A model generated the notes under the pieces. That model searched no databases and was not told the DNA's origin. It saw only the letters and a list, made by a program, of their open reading frames with translations. From CAYIHX01 sp964363305 (GTDB taxonomy: Bacteria > Bdellovibrionota > UBA1018), in assembly GCA_964363305.1 (NCBI GenBank), contig CAYIHX010000032.1:1-46105 (forward strand): 46,105 nt of DNA. The letters are read 5' to 3'. Positions 41,156-46,105 of the stretch are shown here, piece after piece; the stretch's first letter is position 1; the number at the start of each line of letters is the position of its first letter. The translations under genes were made by a program, and so were the position numbers.

Positions 41156-42411
41156 GAGCGGCCTTGCGTACCTGGAGCGGCCGAGTGGGGTTCGGAGCGC
41201 TGCTGGCGCTCGCCGCGCTGGGGACCTACCGGGCCGTTGATTTCGAGGGACGTGATTTTGCCGTTTTCCATGCGGCGTTTACGCAGGTTTTGGGGGGGCG
41301 GGGTTCGACCATTTATGGAACCGGTCCCGATCGCTTCCTGTACGCCCCGGGGTTCGCCTACCTTTTTGCGCCGGTGGGTTATTTCCCTGAGAAGATCGCG
41401 CTCGTGATTTTTTCGGTGCTGAAGCTGGCGGCCCTGATTCATCTGCTGATGATGGTTCAGGGGCGGGTCCTTTATTTTTTGCCATTGGGTATTCTTGCCT
41501 GGGGTGCCCTTGCCGCAGGTCGGCCCCTCCTGATTGATTTTCAATATGGCCAGGTTAATTTTCTGATCTCCTGGGCGGTCCTGATGGCGATTCTGATTCA
41601 CTTCGGAGACCATCGGAGCCGCAAGCTCGCGTTCCTCTCCTGGATGGTGGCGAGCGTGGCGGCCGCGGCGAAATTGCTCGCGCTCCCTGTTCTGCTGATT
41701 CCATGGCTGCGTCGTGGGCGCGCGGGATCGTCCTGGGAGCGGGCGGGGACATTGTTCGGGGTCGGGATGATGTTCTTTCTTCCGATCGTCGTCGAGGGCT
41801 GGCAGTCCGGCACGGCGCTTTTGCTCGACTGGCGGCAGGCACTCCTGTCTCGGGGATTTCCGTTGGAGACGCATAACCAGAGCTTGCCCGCGTTCATTTA
41901 TCGGGTTTTTGGGAATTCGCTCTCGCCCTTTATCGCGATGGAGCACAAGTTTGATTTTTCCTGGGGATGGTTAACGGAGGCAGGAGCTGCGGGTTGGAGC
42001 CTGGCCATCGTTTTGGCCGTGGTTTGGGTTGAGCTCGCTTTCTTGGTCTGGCCCTTTTTCTTCCGCAAGGACGTCCTTCATCGTCCGGCCGTGAGCCTGG
42101 CCTGGGCTGCCTTGCTGGTGGCCAGCCTGATTTTTCCATCTCATCTGGTTTGGAAATCTTATTTTGTTTTTGGCATCGCGCTTTACGTTATGGTCTGGGC
42201 GTGGGCGCTCACGCCCGGAGCGGATCGTGTGACCAGGATTCGGCGGATCTCGCTCTGTGCTTTCTTGTTCGTCGTGGCGAATTTTTCGGGCTTTCAGTTC
42301 GTGGGCTACGCCGCGGCCGCGCGCCTGGAGTCTTATTGCGTGCAGCTTTGGGCGCATCTCGGGTGGCTCTTTCTCGGTGCTCATGTATTGCGGGAGCGTT
42401 TAAGAGCGTGA
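41152..42411 (+). CDS. GT87-family (DUF2029) glycosyltransferase
   Basis: A membrane protein of 419 aa with 8-10 spans. The N-terminal Asp motif FEGRDFAVFH follows the first span, and FLYAPGFAYLFAP fits the polyprenol-phosphate-mannose-dependent GT87 family. It likely transfers a sugar from a lipid carrier outside the inner membrane; acceptor unknown. ATG 41152 overlaps the recX stop. It is 7 bp before the MATE gene. Confidence 0.82.
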   Translation: MRAALRTWSGRVGFGALLALAALGTYRAVDFEGRDFAVFHAAFTQVLGGRGSTIYGTGPDRFLYAPGFAYLFAPVGYFPEKIALVIFSVLKLAALIHLLMMVQGRVLYFLPLGILAWGALAAGRPLLIDFQYGQVNFLISWAVLMAILIHFGDHRSRKLAFLSWMVASVAAAAKLLALPVLLIPWLRRGRAGSSWERAGTLFGVGMMFFLPIVVEGWQSGTALLLDWRQALLSRGFPLETHNQSLPAFIYRVFGNSLSPFIAMEHKFDFSWGWLTEAGAAGWSLAIVLAVVWVELAFLVWPFFFRKDVLHRPAVSLAWAALLVASLIFPSHLVWKSYFVFGIALYVMVWAWALTPGADRVTRIRRISLCAFLFVVANFSGFQFVGYAAAARLESYCVQLWAHLGWLFLGAHVLRERLRA

Positions 42412-42418
42412 GGTCGCC

Positions 42419-43741
42419 ATGAAGATGAGCCCTTTGCTTCGATTGGCGATCCCCGTGGCTTTCGCGAATCTGGGAATCATGGCCATGGGATCGGTCGACC
42501 TTTTGGCGGTCGGTCGGCTCGGGGCGGATGCGACCGCGGCAGTCGGACTGGGCGTCTCCGTGACAAGCTGGTTTCTCGTGATCGGCATCGGCTTGCTCTC
42601 GGGCATTGATTATTTTGCAAGCCAGGCGATTGGCGCAGGAGATCCGCGGCGCGCTCTGGTGACCTGGGCGGAAGCCGTCGTGCTGTCGGTGTTTCTGGGA
42701 ATCGTCGGCGTGGTGTTGCCGTCGTTGATCGGCTGGGGACTGGAGGATTTCGGGATTCCTTCGGAGGTGGCGCGGCAGTGTCGACCCTTTCTGATTCCGA
42801 TGGGGCTTTCGCTTCTTCCGGCTTGGATTTTTCAATGCTCACGGCAGGTGTTGCAGGCTTTTGGCAAGACTCGGGCGGTCGTGGTCACCCTGCTTGCGGC
42901 CAATGTGCTGAATGCGGCTGGGAACATCATTTTCGTGGCTGGCGTTGTCGGCTTTACCAGCTACGGAAGTTGGGCCTCGGGCTGGGTGACTTTGGGTTCG
43001 AGAGTTTTTACCGCGGTGTTGGTAACCTGGGCGCTCGCGCGGTTTGTAAAAAATCGCGAGGGCGGCGCGTATCGCCTGCGCGATGCTTTCGCCGGGGTGA
43101 GCCGCGCGGGCTTAAAGCGGTATCTCCGGGTGGGCCTGCCCGCAGCCTTTCAGATGGGGTTCGAGGTGGGCATTTTTTCTCTGTCGACGTTGCTGGCGTC
43201 TCGGTTGGGCGCGGTGCCGGGCGCCGCCCATCAGGTGGCGTTGAATCTCGCGAGTTTGACGTTCATGGTTCCGCTGGGAATCGGCTCGGCGGGATCGGTC
43301 CTGGTTGGAAGAGCGCTGGGAGCGAAAGATTTCAGAAGCCTGAGGCGTGACGGCTGGAACGCTGTTTCGGCATCGTCGATCTTCATGGGCGCATCGTGCG
43401 TGGTCTTTCTCGCCGTGCCGGAATTTTTTGTAGGTCTTTTTTCCACGGACCCGGCCGTCCTTTCGGTGGGCACTCAGGTGTTGCGGGTGGCGGGGGTTTT
43501 CCAGCTGTTTGACGGGTTGCAGGTCACCTTGACCGGAGTGCTGCGAGGCCTCGGTAATACTCGAGATTCCGCCAGCGCTAATTTTTTTGGCCATTGGCTG
43601 ATCGGCCTGCCCGTGGCCTTGGGACTTTCTCTCCGTTGGGGCTTGGTCGGGATTTGGATCGGTCTGGCGGCCGGTCTGGGAGTTGTTGCGCTCATCCTCT
43701 TGGGCCGCTGGGTTCAGGCTTTGAAGCAGGCGGTGAAATGA
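42419..43741 (+). CDS. MATE-family efflux transporter
   Basis: A 440-residue twelve-span multidrug and toxin extrusion protein: LLRLAIPVAFANLGIMAMG at the first span and the second half starting at FAGVSRAGLKRYLRVGLP. It exports cationic drugs or metabolites by Na+ or H+ antiport. ATG 42419 (or 42425) has no strong ribosome site. It closes the symporter-recX-GT87-MATE run. Its end overlaps the convergent ATPase gene by 28 bp. Confidence 0.92.
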   Translation: MKMSPLLRLAIPVAFANLGIMAMGSVDLLAVGRLGADATAAVGLGVSVTSWFLVIGIGLLSGIDYFASQAIGAGDPRRALVTWAEAVVLSVFLGIVGVVLPSLIGWGLEDFGIPSEVARQCRPFLIPMGLSLLPAWIFQCSRQVLQAFGKTRAVVVTLLAANVLNAAGNIIFVAGVVGFTSYGSWASGWVTLGSRVFTAVLVTWALARFVKNREGGAYRLRDAFAGVSRAGLKRYLRVGLPAAFQMGFEVGIFSLSTLLASRLGAVPGAAHQVALNLASLTFMVPLGIGSAGSVLVGRALGAKDFRSLRRDGWNAVSASSIFMGASCVVFLAVPEFFVGLFSTDPAVLSVGTQVLRVAGVFQLFDGLQVTLTGVLRGLGNTRDSASANFFGHWLIGLPVALGLSLRWGLVGIWIGLAAGLGVVALILLGRWVQALKQAVK

Positions 43742-44703
43742 AAGTTCAGCCGAAAATCTTTGTAGCGCTTGACCTTGGGGATGAAGACGTATGAATCAGT
43801 TCTCTTTCCTGGCAGGAAGGCATGCATGAGACTGAATCCGCTTTCGACGATCCCGTAGATCCCGAGGCCGGCGCCCGGTCCTGACTTGCGGGGCGTATAG
43901 TCGAGATCGTGAAAGTTTTGTCCGAGATATTTGAAGAGCGAATCGATGGAGACGGATCCGAATCGATCAGTCGCGCAAAGTCCGACCCAGGATTCATCCT
44001 CCGCTGCTTCGATCGTTACTGGTTCGCTCGGTGGAAAATCGAAGCGTGCCTTGCGATCCAGGAGGTTTCTGGTGCGGTTTCCAGAGGCATCGACCGCGGC
44101 ATCGAAGATGGCATTCATCAGGAGCTCGTCGGTGGCCTGGGCCGCCCGCGAGGCGATTCGATTTTCAAGGCCGAGCTTGGAGAGGAAACTCTCCATGGCG
44201 TCGGCGGCGGCTTTTCGCTGCTCCGATCGAGTGAGGGAGATTTTCTGGATGCGGGTTTGAGGTGAGAAGAAGGGCGCGAGGCCCTGGGGACGGGGGTCGA
44301 AGGCGAATGAGAGAATTCTTCCGTACTGCACGGCGCAGAGGGCGGGTATTTTTCGCATCAGCGTGTGTTGCCAGGTGCGATGTTTAAGACTCGGACTCTT
44401 TTGGGTGAGTTCAGGCTGGTGATTGAGACCCTGGTCCGCGAGAAGAAAAGTACGTTGCGGAGAGAGGCCGCCGGAGAGGAGGGGATAGACCGCCTCGGGC
44501 GCGATGCTGTGACCAGGCTCTAGCGTTTCAGGGTTGTCGATATCCCAAAGGACTACCGACTCTTGCCCGGTGTAGAGGTGTTTGATCAGCTGATCGGCCT
44601 CCTGCACGACCGCAAGCGAGAGTGAGGCGGCGCGCGCGATGCTCGTGGCCAGTTCGTGGTCCGCAGGCCGTGTAGAAATAAGAATGAGGTGTCGAGTACT
44701 CAT
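43714..44703 (-). CDS. Anti-sigma-like histidine-kinase-fold ATPase (RsbW-like)
   Basis: Residues 190-310 form a GHKL ATPase: the N-box in ATDELLMNAIFDA and a G-box in KSGPGAGLGIYGIVES. The first 120 residues form a receiver-like region (LILISTRPADHEL, VVLWDID) without certain phospho-acceptor geometry. It is probably an anti-sigma factor or serine kinase acting on the adjacent STAS protein. ATG 44703 immediately follows the STAS stop (TAAATG), so the two are cotranslated. Confidence 0.78.
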   Translation of the reverse strand: MSTRHLILISTRPADHELATSIARAASLSLAVVQEADQLIKHLYTGQESVVLWDIDNPETLEPGHSIAPEAVYPLLSGGLSPQRTFLLADQGLNHQPELTQKSPSLKHRTWQHTLMRKIPALCAVQYGRILSFAFDPRPQGLAPFFSPQTRIQKISLTRSEQRKAAADAMESFLSKLGLENRIASRAAQATDELLMNAIFDAAVDASGNRTRNLLDRKARFDFPPSEPVTIEAAEDESWVGLCATDRFGSVSIDSLFKYLGQNFHDLDYTPRKSGPGAGLGIYGIVESGFSLMHAFLPGKRTDSYVFIPKVKRYKDFRLNFHFTACFKA

Positions 44704-45168
44704 TTAGTTCTTCATGAACGCGAAAAACTCGTCGGGCATGTCATCGAATTCAGCGGGTTTAGCGCATTTGGGGCACTTCAGCGCTGGCGGGTTGAAGGCC
44801 GACTTCGTCACGTCCTCTGTTTTCATCTCCGCCACGAGGTTGGTGTTGCAGGCGGGACAGCGGTAAGGGGCCATGACTGAGAATACCGAGTCTTTCGGGA
44901 TGAAATTCTGAACCATGTTCGCGTTCTCCACCAGAGGCGTGGTGACTTCAAAGAACTGGACGGAAATCTTATTTGCCACGAGCGAGGTGAAGTACTTGAT
45001 CCAGCTCTTCACGCCCATCGAGTTGATGCGAGTCACCCCCTTGCACTTGACCTGGAGACCCCCTTGGGGCGTCCCAATCAATTTCGAAAAATCGTCCGCC
45101 TCATCGATCGAGCCGGCCAAGGTGACGACGGTGACGTTTCCTTTTTGTTCTTTCGTAGCGGTAGCCAT
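44704..45168 (-). CDS. STAS-domain protein with C-terminal zinc ribbon (anti-sigma antagonist-like)
   Basis: The first 100 residues are a STAS fold: VTVVTLAGSIDEADDF and INSMGVKSW, where Ser in NSMG aligns with the phosphorylated Ser of SpoIIAA/RsbV. A zinc ribbon follows (CPACNTN and CPKCAKP), not usual in anti-sigma antagonists. It would switch between partners with the downstream GHKL ATPase. ATG 45168. A conventional ribosome site is not clear. Confidence 0.82.
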   Translation of the reverse strand: MATATKEQKGNVTVVTLAGSIDEADDFSKLIGTPQGGLQVKCKGVTRINSMGVKSWIKYFTSLVANKISVQFFEVTTPLVENANMVQNFIPKDSVFSVMAPYRCPACNTNLVAEMKTEDVTKSAFNPPALKCPKCAKPAEFDDMPDEFFAFMKN

Positions 45169-45210
45169 GCTCGTTCATTCTAGGGAGAAAGGTGTTCTTT
45201 CCGCAAGGAT

Positions 45211-45912
45211 TCATTCGATCTCGGGTGGGTATAGCGGTTTCCCTGCTTTCGCCAGCCGGTCCCGAAGCGCGTGAGCGAGCCCCTCTCCCGACGGTCCGGG
45301 TTCGGCCAGGAGGATTTGCGTCTGGGCTGATGCATCGAGCTCTCGCATGAGACGAAAGAGGTTTTGCGCGCAATCGGCTGGTATACCAGCTATGCTTAAA
45401 ATTCGAACCTCAAAATGAGCTGCGGGGTTCAGCTCACCGAGGGCTTTTCGCGAAGACTCTTCGGTACCCTGGCGTTGAAGAAATCCCATCTCGGTAAACG
45501 GCGCGAGCCTTTGCCGTATCCTTTCCTTTTGGTGTTCTGTCAGGGCCAGAAGGGGGGCCGGAAGGATAAAAAGGGGCTTACGAGGGGCATAGTGATTTTC
45601 GAGGAGTCCCGGAGAAACTTGAGCGAGCCCCTGGAGGGTCTCGAGGTGGGTCGGCGCGCTTTGGACGGCTCGTCCCGTCGTTTTTGCGAGTTCCGCGGCT
45701 GAGATCATGCCGGGACGCAGGAGTTCCAGCAGGCCGGAAGGGTGTATGCGGAGGATCGTCGATTCCACGCCGACGGCGCAGGGCCCGCCGTCCAAGATCC
45801 AGTGAATGCGGTCGCCGAGCTCTTCGGTGACGTGTTGCGCGTCGGTGGGGCTGATCCGGCCGAAGCGGTTGGCGCTCGGCGCGGCTGGGACGATCCCGCG
45901 GTCAGACGGCAC
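45211..45912 (-). CDS. sua5: L-threonylcarbamoyladenylate synthase (Sua5), 5' end missing
   Basis: A Sua5/YrdC fragment: PAAPSANRFGRISPTDAQHV and GGPCAVGVESTILRI belong to the nucleotide-binding half, and the linker NHYAPRKPLF leads to the Sua5 domain. The enzyme makes threonylcarbamoyl-AMP for t6A37 in tRNA, an essential step. The first about 100 residues (including the K-R-x-x-x-P region) are absent: homology stops at about 45,900, where the sequence changes to an unrelated coding sequence. It is an essential gene, so a chimeric assembly or contig edge is the likely reason. Confidence 0.85.
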   Translation of the reverse strand: MPSDRGIVPAAPSANRFGRISPTDAQHVTEELGDRIHWILDGGPCAVGVESTILRIHPSGLLELLRPGMISAAELAKTTGRAVQSAPTHLETLQGLAQVSPGLLENHYAPRKPLFILPAPLLALTEHQKERIRQRLAPFTEMGFLQRQGTEESSRKALGELNPAAHFEVRILSIAGIPADCAQNLFRLMRELDASAQTQILLAEPGPSGEGLAHALRDRLAKAGKPLYPPEIE

Positions 45913-46105
45913 CGACCTCGCCTACTCCACCGCGACCTATCCGGCGACAACCACCATCAACCAACTCCTCTATTCTAGCGCGGCGAACGTGATTGCCGGC
46001 CTGGCGACGGCGAACAGCGGGGTTCTGGTGACGAGCGGCGCAGGAGTGCCAAGCATTGCGACCGACATCCCCACCGCGGTGACGATAGGGACGGCTTACG
46101 TTTAT
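45902..46105 (+). CDS. Fragment of a tail-fibre-like repeat protein
   Basis: One frame is open from about 45,902 to the end of the window. It reads DGTDLAYSTATYPATTT, INQLLYSSAANVIAG, LATANSGVLVTSGAG, VPSIATDI: the repeat type found in long phage tail fibres and large surface proteins of metagenomes. Both ends are missing. Its base composition and theme differ from the Sua5 sequence it abuts. Confidence 0.6.

Noticed and set aside
1..46105. CRISPR arrays, rRNA genes, complete insertion sequences
   Set aside because: No regularly spaced direct repeats, rRNA-like segments or transposase frames were found.

Overview
The window reads as chromosomal DNA of a Gram-negative, GC-moderate, probably Bdellovibrionota-like (Bdellovibrio/Oligoflexia-type) bacterium. 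The clues are a TIGR02147-family protein (a family best known from Bdellovibrio and Fibrobacter), several lipoproteins and outer-membrane barrels without obvious relatives, secreted proteins with a mature N-terminus of the GGVIGSGGDG type, and dense gene packing with many 4-bp overlaps. This assignment is an inference; no rRNA is present. Core genes (topA, metG, gpmA, recX, tRNA-Val) are mixed with accessory, mostly envelope-directed genes. No stretch of more than 300 bases lacks a gene.

Layout. 1-6.3 kb: tRNA-Val(CAC), a 1006-residue lipoprotein, a putative outer-membrane protein and a subtilisin-like lipoprotein whose leader holds a strong UUCG-capped hairpin. 6.2-11.3 kb: a secreted RadC/JAMM-like protein, then a tight four-gene operon (AurF-like diiron oxygenase, Asp-nucleophile alpha/beta hydrolase, M24 peptidase-like protein, short-chain dehydrogenase). 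11.4-18.7 kb: a Cys-cluster protein, topA, and on the other strand metG, an M14 carboxypeptidase-like lipoprotein and a DCC-family protein, with a shortened NagA-like deacetylase divergent from metG. 18.8-24.2 kb: REP-like repeats, a small barrel protein, a sphingomyelin-synthase-like PAP2 protein, a TIGR02147/secreted protein/gluzincin operon, and a VapBC-type toxin-antitoxin pair flanked by direct repeats. 24.2-29.8 kb: PhoX-like phosphatase, gpmA, an unlisted 57-residue membrane protein, an EamA transporter divergent from an AAA/DUF4143 ATPase across a 29-bp palindrome, and an SGNH hydrolase. 29.8-36.8 kb: a three-gene module with a 1287-residue circularly permuted ATP-grasp protein carrying a C-terminal HEXXH domain, a two-span membrane protein and a beta-barrel protein. 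37-43.7 kb: small membrane/envelope proteins, then cNMP-binding/zinc-ribbon protein, SDF-family symporter, recX, GT87 glycosyltransferase and MATE exporter in one run. 43.7-45.9 kb: an anti-sigma-like ATPase with a STAS/zinc-ribbon partner, and a Sua5 gene broken at about 45,900, where the sequence changes abruptly to a tail-fibre-like repeat coding sequence.

How the parts may work together. A 13-bp motif, roughly TAACGC(A/G)(A/T)(C/T)GCAT, recurs at the starts or promoters of the barrel proteins, near the TIGR02147 gene and three times upstream of the ATP-grasp gene, suggesting one regulator may link otherwise scattered envelope genes. The best candidates for undescribed systems are the ATP-grasp/HEXXH-membrane-barrel module, the AurF-like oxygenase operon and the TIGR02147-secreted protein-gluzincin operon.
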